This document shows positions 12,746 through 22,915 of a stretch of DNA of 64,000 nt, in pieces; within the stretch, counting starts at the first letter, position 1, and each line of letters begins with the position of its first letter. The DNA is from Paraescarpia echinospica (lineage: Eukaryota; Annelida; Polychaeta; Sabellida; Siboglinidae). Below the pieces are notes generated by a model that saw only the letters and a program-made list of their open reading frames with translations, did not search any database and was not told where the DNA came from. The DNA lies in contig CM034534.1 in NCBI GenBank assembly GCA_020002185.1, forward strand, positions 62,311,429-62,375,428, read 5' to 3'. The position numbers and the translations under genes were made by a program.

Positions 12746-13697
12746 TTTATTGATGAAGATGTCGGTGCTATGGGGGCGGTGGAAATCGTTGATGGGGGTG
12801 ATCGGATGGTGGTGGTGGCCCGAATCCGTGGCGGCCGGGGGGTTGTGGCGCCTATTTTCTTGCGGGGTTCTATCCACTAAAATTACATCGGTCGATCGCA
12901 TCCCCGTCGGCGGCACAAAGCCATTCCGTCGAGAGGGGAGCGCAAGGGTGTGCGCCTATCCTACCTGGAGGGTGTCAAAGCCCGCAATGTGGCGTCTGCA
13001 AATATGAAAAGTAGCTATAGTTATTATTAAAGTAATGGTGCGTCTGTAAATTCCGTTTAGTGGGGCCTGAAAAGCAGCTATAGTATTCATCAAAGTCTGT
13101 AACGGGGCGTCTGTAAATAACCGTTTAGAGGGGCGCACGTTAACCTGGAAAAGCAGCTATAGTATTCATCAAAGCCCGTAATGTGGCGTCTGTAATTAAA
13201 GGTAGATTAATAACGTTGAAAAAGAAAGCGGTTATAGTTTTCATCAAAGCCCGTAATGGGGCGTTTGTAAATAACGGTAAGATATTAGCAGTTATAGTAA
13301 ATTGGAAGCGTTATTTTATATTAGTTAGTATCGTTGAAGGAGGAAACGTACCTTTCTCCGGGGCGTTGGGGTCGGGGTCGGGTTCGTGTTTGCGGCGCGC
13401 GCACTGTAAATAAAAGCACAAACAAATAGTTAGTGAACGTTGGAAAAAGAAAGCAGTTATAGTAATGTGTAGTGACACGCAGGAAAGCCGTGTTAGGTGA
13501 GTTAGGAAAACGTACCTGTTTTGTGGTTGTCGGGGGGGTCGAATCGTCAGCCGTAGAGTTGCGACCTTCATTGTGGGGCTCCATCGTGAGAAATGAATTG
13601 CGCAATTGTTGCGCAGTTGTTTTGCGCGGCAACGTGTAGCGGTCTAGACACGTACGCCGTAGGCTTACATAAGGGGCTGACGTCACTGGTTATATAA
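12746..13697 (-). CDS. Small spliced gene with TATA box and repeated acceptors, unknown product
   Basis: On the minus strand I see TTATATAA (13690-13697), a CRE-like TGACGTCA (13678-13685) and an ATG at 13584. A 23-codon first exon (MEPHNEGRNSTADDST...) ends at CAAAACAG|GTACGT (exon end 13516). A 52-bp exon 2 (13352-13403) lies between tttatttacag and AAAG|GTACGT and encodes an Arg/Lys- then Asp-Pro-rich stretch. Five related acceptor-plus-exon modules follow (starts near 13263, 13189, 13110, 13043, 12995). The last has a consensus donor, CAG|GTAGGA (12965). A Pro/His-rich frame (12752-12916) precedes AATAAA (12746-12751). The protein is not recognised. The full splice path is not resolved, because some joins give early stops. 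Confidence 0.45.
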
Positions 13698-14091
13698 GGC
13701 GCTTATGTAACAGTTTGTAAGTGCCTAAAACGGCAGTTAAAGTTGAAATACGCGCAAACTAAGCGGTCTATAATATACAGTAGGGACTGGAGAATCGTAT
13801 GGTAAGAGTCGACAATAATCAATAATCGATAATCAATCAAGTGTGGTTATGAGGTAGTGGCGTTTGCAATGAAATAAATACAGTGTATTGCGAATATTTG
13901 TATTTATTGTAGGTTCCTGTGCAAGCTATATGAAGTTTACAACTTCAGCTTAATAACAATGCCACTAAAAGAATGTACTTATGTGTAAGGTTATATTGTG
14001 GTTACGTGTGAGGTGATGTAGTCAGTAGCGTCCGAAATAAAGTACACAGTGGCGCTAGCGTCGCGTAAACAATCGCGCAGGGCTCTCATAC

Positions 14092-14820
14092 CAGATGTGG
14101 TAGTGTAGTGCTTAGTGCTCTCGTACAAGAGTTGGTCGTGTAGTGTTTTGAGCAGTGAACTCTCATACCAGAGGCGGGAGTGTAGTGGTTAGAGCAGTGG
14201 GCTCTGTTACCAGAGGTGGTAGTGTAGTGGTTAGAGCAGTGAATTCTCATACCAGAGGTGGAAGTGTAGAGCTTAGGGCAGTAAATTCTCGAACAAGAGG
14301 TGGTAGTGTAGTGGTTAGAACAGTGGGCTCTTATACTAGAGGTGATAGTGTAGTGGTTAGAGCTCTCATACAGAGGTGGTAGTTTAGCGGTTAGGGCAGA
14401 AGACTCTCATACAGATGTGGTCGTGTAGTGTTTGAGCAGTGCACTCTGATACCAGATGTGGTAATGTAGTGGTTAGAGAAGCGGACTCTTATTTGAAGAG
14501 GTGATAGTGTAGTGGCTAGGGCAGTGGACTCTCTAGTGGTTAGGGCAGAAGACTCTCGTATCAGAGGTGGTAGTGTAGTGTTTAGAGCAGTGCACTCTCA
14601 AATAGAGGTGGTAGTGTAGTGGTTAGAGCAGCGGACTCTCATTTGAAGAGGTGGTAGGGCAGTGGACTATCATACAGTGGTGGTCGTGTAGTGTTTGAGC
14701 AGTGTACGCAAGATATACTGCCCATTTACCTGCAATGTGTACTGCCCACTAACCTGCAAGGTATACTGCTAATACTGAGGTGGTCGTGTAGTGTTCGAGC
14801 AGTGAACTCTCATACCAGAG
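14092..14820. repeat. 42-bp minisatellite resembling a tRNA D-arm plus anticodon arm
   Basis: Tandem copies of a unit of about 42 bp contain gtagtggttagagcagtg followed by ctctcataccagaggt. The first part looks like a tRNA A-box/D-arm and the second can form the CTCT/AGAG stem of an anticodon arm. The same order occurs in the SINE head at 1320-1372. Units vary by substitutions and deletions toward the right end. Confidence 0.8.
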
Positions 14821-15583
14821 GGGGACTCTGACAGTGTCCAGTCACCCCCATGCACATATAACATATAGACGGAAGGTTGGGTGTAGGGTTAGATAGAGAG
14901 AAAAAGTTGGGGTTAAACCCATACCTTCAATCTACATATTCGGCCGATTAGGCGGCCCTGGGCACTTGCCTGCCTCATTTCTACCGCAGTTTATTTAAAC
15001 TATAATAATCAACGTTTCGGCGCGCTTAGCCACTGTACAAACGTCCTACGCGGAACTAACTAGGCAGAAATAAAACAGCCTTGTTTATAACATTGCTATA
15101 GTACACAACGGCCGCTCTACGCTGTCAATACAGTCTACTAGAAAGCGTCACGACTCACGACTTCAGCGGCTATACGTGGTTATGTACTGATTTTACCCAT
15201 ACCTTCAATCTACGTAAGTACAACTGGCAGAAACATCATTCTAACGATGAATAAGCGTCCCTGGTCACTTCCATAAGTCTTTTTTACGGCTCGTAACAAT
15301 GCCACTAGAGGGTAGAGAAAACACATACATTCACACACGCTAGGGGGCAGCGTTGGGCCTTCCATTGCCGTAGAACAAGCAGCCGGGTGGCGGTCCTGTC
15401 AATCAAAGGGTATCAATTACAGGGGAATGATGTTCCTTTGATCTCAGTGCATAACCTTTTTGGATAAAAACATAAAATTTTCGCGAGGTTAATCCCAACT
15501 TTTTCTCTCTATCTAACCCTACACCCAACCTTCCGTCTATATGTTATATGTGTATGGGGGTGACTGGACACTGTCAGAGTCCC
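14821..15583. mobile_element. Fold-back element with inverted repeats of about 95 bp
   Basis: Left arm 14821-14916 and right arm 15488-15583 are near-perfect inverse complements: gactctgacagtgtccagtc at the left matches gactggacactgtcagagtc at the right. The interior of about 570 bp is non-coding and holds two copies of acccataccttcaatctac. This suits a non-autonomous DNA transposon. No target duplication was resolved, because the right end runs into tandem copies of itself. Confidence 0.6.
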
Positions 15584-15760
15584 AACCTTCCGTCTATATG
15601 TTATATGTGTATGGGGGTGACTGGACACTGTCAGAGTCCCAACTTTCTGTCTAATGTGTATTGGGGAGACTGGACCCTGTCAGAGACCCAACCTTCTGTC
15701 TCTATGTTATATGTGTATGGGGGTGACTGGACCCTGTCAGAGTCCCAACCTTCCGCAGCG
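15584..15760. repeat. Tandem copies of the fold-back element terminus
   Basis: About three further units of about 60 bp repeat the outer end of the right arm (accttccgtctatatgttat ... gactggaccctgtcagagtc), suggesting slippage or unequal exchange at the element end. Confidence 0.7.
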
Positions 15761-15903
15761 CTGTTGATGTCGACTACCGTTATTGGCACCGTCAGTTTGT
15801 TTGTTTGTTTGCACTGGGATGGTGCAGAGGCGGAAAGAGGCGGGTTTTGTTTTTTGTTTTTTTGTTCGTACGCGGCCACATTCCTGGCTTGTCGTGACGT
15901 TTT

Positions 15904-16263
15904 CTAGTAGGCTGTATTTTCGGCGTCGAGTTGGGTTTGTGTTATAAACAGGGCTGTTTTAGCTCCGCCTAGTTGGCACAGCGTAGTCATCAGTTGCACT
16001 ATTAAATTCTGAACGTGTTGCACGCACAGGGCTTTCATTCGGGCGTCCATGTCTTGTAATGTCGAGGTGGCGTCGCCCCGTTCATCAACGATGCCTTTCC
16101 GCGATAACTCTTTAACTTGTGGTTGTGGCTGCTCTCTTTTCTTTTGTATTCTCTCGCAGATGCTTTTATTGATATGGCGCTGCCAGTTGGCCTTTTTGTC
16201 AGTAAACTCGAGGTTTTGTTTATCCCACACAGTAAAACTAACTTCACCCCCACAATTCTTCCA
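15904..16263 (-). CDS. Terminal coding exon, unknown protein
   Basis: An acceptor gatacgcag|TGG at 16264 opens a 120-codon frame ending with TAG at 15904-15906. It reads WKNCGGEVSFTVWDKQN, then a basic Lys/Arg/Gln-rich helix-prone stretch, then a hydrophobic-Gln segment near the end. The organisation resembles a C-terminal exon of a transposon- or host-encoded DNA-binding protein, but I do not recognise a family. No upstream exon was assigned. Confidence 0.35.
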   Translation of the reverse strand, partial: WKNCGGEVSFTVWDKQNLEFTDKKANWQRHINKSICERIQKKREQPQPQVKELSRKGIVDERGDATSTLQDMDARMKALCVQHVQNLIVQLMTTLCQLGGAKTALFITQTQLDAENTAY

Positions 16264-16780
16264 CTGCGTATCTTATCACCGATTATCAGGCCATTGCTCA
16301 CTTCACATTTGGTCTAGATTATTGTCAAGGGCTTTGTGTAAACCAACACTGGGGTAATTTTTCCTTGGGTGTAAAGGACACGATCACTGGTGAATAGGCA
16401 AACTCTATGAATGTTAACTTATTGAGAGAAAGGTCGTGAAATAGCAAAATACTGTTTAAAAAACTGCTTCCGATAAAGATCGAAATAGGTCAGTTGCACT
16501 GTATATAAATTGAGCAATCAGCTAGTGACAATATCTCAAACGGAGCATTTTTTTTTTTTAGAACGACAAAGAACAATTTGTTTTCATAAAGGACCAGTTA
16601 CAAGAAGAGTGTCTTAAACAAACGTGCACCATAATGGTCACAACATGCATTCACCCAGCCAAGTCGACGCCATTGCACGAATAAATACAATTCAGTTTCA
16701 TGTATAAAAAAAATAGTAACCTGAAATCTAGCGACCGGTAACTATAATATAATATATTCCTCACACCCCTCACAGATACA

Positions 16781-16787
16781 CATACAC

Positions 16788-16886
<99 letters not shown>

Positions 16887-16960
16887 CACACACACGCACG
16901 CACACACACACGCACGCACGCGTGCACGCACACAAACACATACACACACACACATGTTCG
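16781..16960. repeat. (CA)n microsatellite
   Basis: Nearly pure ca repeats with a few cg interruptions at the right side. Confidence 0.95.
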
Positions 16961-17235
16961 TTCGTTCGTGTCTGTCGTGCAAGTGTGCACACGTACAGTT
17001 TACTTCTTTAGAACGGTATGCCGTTTACAGTTGGAAGTGCCGTTTTGGAACATTGCCCCCCAATTCGATAACAAGTATAATGTCATAATCTCAAATGTAA
17101 TTTTAATATATAATTCGTGACTACATTGTAAATTGCTAGTAGTGGTGGTAAACGGCTGGGAAACAGGGCAGTCAAATTACGAATAAAAGCTGAAAGGAGA
17201 CGAAAGGTAGATATAAGGGCAGACGGCCGAACATA

Positions 17236-17310
17236 TGGACGGACGGACAGACGGACGGACAGACGGAAGGACAGAAGGACGGACGGACGGACGGACGGAC
17301 GGATGGACGA
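17236..17310. repeat. (GGAC)n microsatellite
   Basis: Tandem ggac/agac tetramers. Confidence 0.9.
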
Positions 17311-19050
17311 ACGGACGAGATCTACATTTGTTGGTATCCAGAACGTCACCGACATTTGTCAACAGGATCCGTTAGAACCGATAAATCTGAAATGAAGTGT
17401 ATTTAGTGGTGTCTGCGTCCGTTTTAGTTAAACACGGTACAGGTACCTTAATGTAATGTGTAATTACAAATAAATACAGGGACACATTTACTTCTGACGC
17501 CTCGAGAACCATACATAATCATTTTCAATTTGTAGCCAATACTTTCTCAAAATATTGTTAATTTTATGTTACACGCACGCGATTGGGCACGCATGCTCAT
17601 AGGATTATAAGTAGACACGCATGCACGTACACTCACGCACGGATGCATGCACACTCTTTCGTTCTATTCTCACACGCGTCCACACACAGATACGCACACG
17701 CACACGCTCATGGACGCCCATACACAATCTCAGCCACAATGAGTTTTAGTAATCACATCACGAAAACAATTTCAATAACGATTCACAATTCCAGGTTTAG
17801 TTTTACCGAGCCATAATAATATGATTGATGGATGCCATGGTGCTTCTAGTACGTTTCGTTCAGTGAAACGCAACTGATATAATATGTTAGACATTTCTTC
17901 AATTCATACAGTATTCTCTTATTAAATCAACTAAATTCCAAGAAGCTGATACAACATGACTATGTGTGAAAGGAAATGTAGAACCAGACATTATGTGAAC
18001 ACCAATGCGCTTCCGTTTGTTACGATAAGCTATCCGCACCGTATGCACAGTTTAGGTAGACATTAAATATTACCTTTCAAGCATTCGTGAGATCGCAGTG
18101 CACGTGTTGATATTTATTTGATGGGTAGGCTAATACACCTTGTCGTCCGATTAGTATGCTAAAGCGTCCAACAATATGACATTACGAATTTTTCTAAGTT
18201 GTAAATTTGTTTCCCTCTGTTTCATTTGAGTACATGTCTACTGCTATCCTCCCATGGAGATACTGTTTCGAAACATGGCCTGATTTATTGTTTTCTGATG
18301 TTCGGATGAGTTCTTGTCTTAAGTTTGAGACACGGTCTAGCTACAAAGGGATGATTTTACTTCATTCGCACTCCGCGCATGTCATTTTGCTGCTGAATGA
18401 ATATTCAACTGAACAATAACAAGCAACGACTAACAGCGTGCGAATAAGTCGATCTCTATTTGATTGACATAATTACGTTCTGTCTGGTATACACCCACCC
18501 TGCTATCCTATGTCATCCTGGTTGTATTTCTCCCACCATATTGTTTTAGATGTTCATTTGGCTTGCCGTGCTTTGGTGGGCTTAATGTTGGATTTGACAT
18601 AATGGAATGGATCACGATAAACACATGAACATAATAGAATGCGTTTCAACATTACAACCCACAACTGCCCGACCATCGACCGCATCTGGAGTAAACCGTT
18701 GTTACAACCAGATATCGAGAATGCTTCAAACATAAAGTAATGCAGTATAGCATTTATTAGCACTTAACCAGAAAAACGAGAATATAGACTAACAGTCTCA
18801 CTTGGGACATGTGTGTGTGTGTGTGTGTGAGCTTAGCAGAGAGTTGTTTCGCTCGAATAAGACGAAACGTCTGCCTATCTATTTCCTCATTTGTTTTACA
18901 CTTACTCGATCCCTTATTTAACTGTTCATAATAAATAAAAATTACACGGCAAAAAGTTCCCACCAAATGCAAACACTTCACCCTATCACCCCCGCGAATA
19001 AATAATGGATACGTCCTTCGTGTATAAATAAGTATTTCAATAGATATTCG
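17311..19050. other. No gene recognised
   Basis: Mostly AT-rich DNA with a CA/CG-rich patch at 17570-17710 and a short (TG)n at about 18811-18829. Short open frames have no family signature. Confidence 0.4.
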
Positions 19051-19055
19051 TTACA

Positions 19056-19404
19056 TTGACAGAGAGAAAGCTACCGCATTCATATACTACGTCATACAGC
19101 ACCACGACCTGGCCGATACGTCTGACTCTACTCTTCTGCCTGCTGTCTCTGTTGGTGCAAGCAGCGCTCGGCCAAAGCCCGACATGTACAATTAGCATGT
19201 CCGGCAACTCGTGTGCCAAAATGTGCAACTCAACATTAGATGACTAGTTTGTGAAGAGCTCTACGATAGTACTGCAAATTCAGGTGCAGTGGTTGACGAA
19301 CGACACCGTCACATTATTTGAGAAAGTGGTGGAAATGCAGCAGTTGATGAACAACAGCGTCGATCGAAGTGAGGATTTCTCAGAAGAGATGTCTGACGGC
19401 GACG
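19056..19404 (+). pseudogene. Broken paralogue of the secreted protein exon at 2054-2291
   Basis: A hydrophobic signal-like core (LTLLFCLLSLLVQAALGQS) is followed by PTCTISMSGNSCAKMCNS and LDD, then an in-frame TAG, then FVKSSTIVLQIQVQWL and a coiled-coil-like region ending at GACG|GTAAAT. The order of signal peptide, Cys motif, DD-FVK-S and coiled coil matches the minus-strand exon at 2054-2291. The ATG equivalent is missing (T-T-W-P-I where the relative has M-V-R-P-I), and the TAG truncates the frame. It is therefore probably a pseudogene or a damaged allele. Confidence 0.5.
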
Positions 19405-19807
19405 GTAAATATATATTATTTATACTCCAGATAGATTAGGACATTAGGCGAACCATTAAGAATATAAGTATATGGTTTAGTAATAGGCAACGGAAGGTGA
19501 GGGTTCAGGAAAAGTACGTGTATTTCGAGAGCGTACAGTTGGAGTTTTCAGAGATTGCAGTTGGAGTTTTTTGTTTTGAGGGTGCAGTTTGAGGTCTCAA
19601 AGAGGTCCGGTTGGAGGTCTTTAAAGGGTGCATTTAGATGTGTCAGGGATTTGCATATGCATGTGCAGGCTTATTTGGGGAACGCCACTGCAACAGTAAA
19701 TCTGTCTTCCACACGTCTGGTTGACACGCAGGTCCATCCAGTCAATACGAATTCCCTTTGAATAAACATGGCTTTCCAGTCAAATACATAAAGAACCTAA
19801 TTTCAAT

Positions 19808-20118
19808 TAGTCAGGGATGTTTTGGTTCAGATTCTTCCAAAAGCACCAAATTTGGCCTAGATGTCGTCCATACCATACTATTTCGATTTCTGACGGGCGC
19901 CAAGATGAGCGCCCCCCCGGGGCCGCCATATTGGCGAAATCCAATATGGCAACCATCCGGGTTAGAGGTCAATCGTAATTAAAAAGCCAAAAGGGCTAGA
20001 CTCATGAATAATACAAATTTTTAGGGTTTGTGGCAACGGAGAATCCGATTCTGATCTTATTTCGATGATTTGAGGTCATGGTCACCCCATTTTGGGGTCA
20101 AAGGTCAAATATCAGCAG
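19808..20118. repeat. Left terminal inverted repeat of the outer transposon
   Basis: This matches the inverse complement of 36187-36502 at roughly 80% by eye. Shared blocks include ttggttcagattcttccaaa, aagcaccaaatttggcc, ccggggccgccatattgg and gaatccgattctgatcttat. The left copy lacks a short block present near the right terminus. Confidence 0.75.
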
Positions 20119-20320
20119 TTACTACTAAAAAAAATTAACAAAGTTTATTCAGGAAAAAAATGCTATAACTATGCCGCTACGCCGCTACGCCGCTATGTTC
20201 ATTTAAATGTTCAAAATACACTACAAGGACCGATTTAGCAACAATACACAAATGATTACCAATGATTACTATTACTACCTATACGTTCTGCCTTGGGCTC
20301 TATGATGCCAACAATAAGTA

Positions 20321-20681
20321 CTACCGGTCATCACCGCCCTCGTTATTAACGCACCCGCCTTCGCATTTGCAGAGGTTCGTGCATCGGACACCGGCGAGGT
20401 TGCATTTGTACCTTTCCCTGCATGCCTTGATGCAGCTGGAATGCAAAAGAATGGCACATGCCACTGAAGTGTCGCTTAGAGTGGTCCATACTTGCCATGT
20501 ACAGGTGCCATCTTGTGCCAGCCCTAATCACTGAAGTCAGGGATTTCCTGCTTGACCGAGGTGGCCTGACTCTAGTAGAAACTCGCCTGTAGTAGCGCTC
20601 GCTTCACATGCTGGAACAGCGCGGCTTGGGTAGGTGGGATGTTTTTCAGCGATCTACTTCCAATGATGAAGAGGCGATAGT
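20321..20681 (-). pseudogene. C-terminal part of the outer transposon's gene
   Basis: Minus-strand reads with shifts give KNIPPTQAALFQHVKRALLQ, a Trp/Gly segment, and a cysteine-rich tail (CKCEGGC, GVRCTNLCKCEGG). This is the usual end of the dispersed family whose N-terminal and central parts lie at 34367-35621. Stops interrupt it. The segment begins exactly at the left end of the Polinton. Confidence 0.65.
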
Positions 20682-21046
20682 AGTAATTATGTACATCTCA
20701 GCCCCGTGCACGGAATAAAGATCAAAGGACATCAAAGGGTTTTGGATCAGTCATTCCATTTGGATTCCTACTTATAAAAAAGAAATGATGAATGACCTGT
20801 CATAAAAAAACTACTTCTAAAAAATCTCTTATCTTAATTGCTTGCTGACATCCTACTTATAAAAAAGTATAAAAACAGTTTGATTAATTGCTTTTTTGAA
20901 CCCTTTTTTATAGTCGCCGCGGGTTCATGTAAGTGCAAAAACGTAGTGCTGACCTCTTGTGACTAGGCGCTAAATAAAGTACAATAGCGCCTCTAGTGTA
21001 AGAATGAGTAGTCAGCGTTATAATAACGTAGTCAGTAGCGTCTCTA
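20682..21046. repeat. Polinton left terminal inverted repeat
   Basis: The outer 257 bp (20682-20938) match the inverse complement of 34111-34366 almost throughout. Further matching blocks (atagcgcctctagtg, ttataataacgtag) continue to about 21046. Confidence 0.9.
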
Positions 21047-21076
21047 GATCAGTGGTTTAGAGAATGTTAAGCGGAA

Positions 21077-21385
21077 ATGGAGCCTATACGTTTCGGTGGT
21101 TCGTCGTCGTTTCTGTCGAATTGTTATCCGTGTCGAGTCGCGGCGTACGGTCGGGGCTTCAGATCCGTCGAGCACGCCTATCAGTTTAGAAAAGCAATTT
21201 AATGAAGACGAAGAAAATGCGGAGTACATCAAACAGTCGTGGTCGGCGTATATAGCGAAGCGACGAAGTTACGGAATCAGGAAAACGAAAACTGGAGCCG
21301 AATGGGATGCCATTAGGGTCGAGTGTATGAAGAGCCTGTTGATGAGTAAGTTCGGAGCGCCGAAAAAGTTGAAAAACCGATATAG
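21077..21385 (+). pseudogene. NADAR-domain protein, N-terminal part (left copy)
   Basis: The ATG at 21077 reads MEPIRFGGSSSFLSNCYP and then SVEHAYQFRKA, the signature of the NADAR (YbiA/DUF1768) fold. After a +1 shift near 21190 the frame continues to EWDAIRVECMKSLLMSKF, the later NADAR helix. Characterised NADAR proteins remove ADP-ribose from nucleic acid bases or act on related metabolites; here the substrate is unknown. The copy then runs directly into packaging ATPase sequence, so its C-terminal third is deleted. The missing part survives, inverted, at 33564-33815. Confidence 0.75.
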
Positions 21386-21801
21386 AATTCGTAGACGGTT
21401 TGCCGGATCCGAAGATTTTAGACGCGGAAACGAGGACGCTTAGTACTCGATGACCTTATGGAGGAAACCGATAGTCGGGTCACGACCTTGTTCACTAAAA
21501 AAATCATCACTGTAACACGTCCGTCGTACAACTTCTGCAGAATCTCTTTCCAAAAGGGAAAGAAAACCGCACAATCAGCCTAAATGCGCAATACACGGTG
21601 CTATTCAAGAGTCCCCGAGACGCTGGACAAGTAGGTCACCTGGCAAAACAGATGTATCCGGGTAGAATCAAATACATGATGGAAGCCTTCAAAGACGCCA
21701 CGTCATCAGCCTACGGTTATCTCCTGCTGGATCTGAAACAGGAAACATTGGAAAATATGCGCTTGCGTACGGCCATTTTTCCCGACGATCGCCTTCAGTA
21801 A
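21386..21801 (+). pseudogene. Polinton packaging ATPase, C-terminal part
   Basis: This is an FtsK/HerA-type genome-packaging ATPase of the PRD1-adenovirus lineage. A Walker-B-like LVLDDLM (about 21441-21461) is followed by DSRVTTLFTKK. The conserved C-terminal block then includes VLFKSPRDAGQVGHLAKQMY, AFKDATSSAYGYLLLDL and LRLRTAIF-type residues. The Walker A region is absent, because the reading starts just after the NADAR fragment, which points to an internal deletion. Frameshifts lie near 21440 and 21500, and a stop precedes 21598. Confidence 0.8.
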
Positions 21802-21867
21802 GTCTACGTGCCGAGAGTATAAAAAGAGGGACGCGTCACCGTGGACGTCACTCTTCGGGAGGTGTCA

Positions 21868-22191
21868 GGATGACAGGGCACGTGAAGAAGCATATATTCT
21901 GCAGATGCTGAATGGTTGTAAGAATATAAAGCTGAGAAAAGCTATAATCGCCAACGAACATCCCGACTTCATCTCTAGTCTGTGCGAATGCGCGCTTAAC
22001 ATATTGAAAGGGAACGTGAAATTGTCAGCGAAACAGAAAAAAGCACTGTCAAAAAGTTGACGTCGAAAAAGGTCTCCGTCAAACAGAAGCGGTCGGTCTT
22101 GCAAACGGGTGCGGGCGGGTTTCTGACAGCGCTGCTAGCCCCGTTAGCGAGCTCCGTCCTTCTCCCGCTGCTCAGACAGATTATCGGGTGA
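21868..22191 (+). pseudogene. Conserved small Polinton protein with hydrophobic C terminus
   Basis: A short basic protein: MLNGCKNIKLRKAIIANEH, then ECALNILKGNVKLSAKQKKA. After a frameshift near 22055 comes VSVKQKRSVLQTGAGGFL and a hydrophobic tail ending at TGA 22189. The layout (helical domain, Lys-rich hinge, Gly-rich then hydrophobic end) recurs in Polinton and adintovirus-like elements. Its function is not known to me; a virion-associated role is plausible. Confidence 0.6.
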
Positions 22192-22208
22192 AGCAACCCG
22201 CGAAGAAG

Positions 22209-22880
22209 ATGGCGTTGGTAGACCCTCGCTTGGTGGAGAGTCTCCTCCCGTTGATCGACCAGCCACCGAGCACGACCACATCGCGTGTGATGAGTAGTTT
22301 GGACATCGACATGAAGAACTTTCTAGACCTCGAGGATTTATCCGAACGAGAGAAGGTGGCGTCGTACAATCAACTGCTGAGCCGCTACAATACGATGGAG
22401 GTGTCTCGGGCAGCGCAACCGGTACGCGTGTCCGTGACGAAAGGGGTGACCGAGGAGTAGGACCAGCCGGCGCCGGCGCCGCTACCGTCCGCGGCACTGA
22501 GCGGTATAGAGCGCGAGATCGTGGAAAGCATGCCGAAAACTCTGAGAGGGAAAGCCCATCTCCTGATCGAGAAAATGAAAACCGACCCGTTGTGTCGATA
22601 GAACGACCGAGGCGAGTTCGTGTACGACGGTAAACCTATCGCGGGAAGTAACATGGTCCATCTCGTGAAAAACCTCATGCGACAAAGGAAGAAGGCGCTA
22701 CCGCCGGTTGAATGGGAAGCGTTCGGGGACCGCATGAGGCGTCTGAACGTCCCTATGGAGCTCGTCGGTATCCCCCGGCATCGAGCGTACATGCAGGAGC
22801 AGCAACAGGCAACGAAATGGTCGGGTAAGCGTCGTCGTCCTCGCGCTAAGTCTCTAGAGCGCGAGTGGGAGGAATATTAA
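22209..22880 (+). pseudogene. Conserved Polinton ORF of unknown function, two in-frame TAG codons
   Basis: One continuous frame from ATG 22209 to TAA 22880 is interrupted only by TAG at 22458 and 22599. It begins MALVDPRLVESLLP, has a helical region with LDIDMKNFLDLEDLSEREK, a Pro-rich linker, then NDRGEFVYDGKPIAGSNMVH and LVKNLMRQRKK, and ends in a basic tail. The family recurs in Polinton-like elements between the small hydrophobic protein and the integrase. It has no catalytic motif, so a structural or DNA-binding role is conceivable. Confidence 0.65.
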
Positions 22881-22915
22881 AGAAGTTGAAACGCCAGAAC
22901 CGCTCACAAGCTAGT

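Noticed and set aside
14155..14382. A 14-residue-repeat protein (TRGGSVVVRAV type)
   Set aside because: Translation of the 42-bp minisatellite; no start context or codon bias.
14092..14820. Cluster of real tRNA genes
   Set aside because: Units have D-arm- and anticodon-like parts only, without acceptor stems or B boxes.
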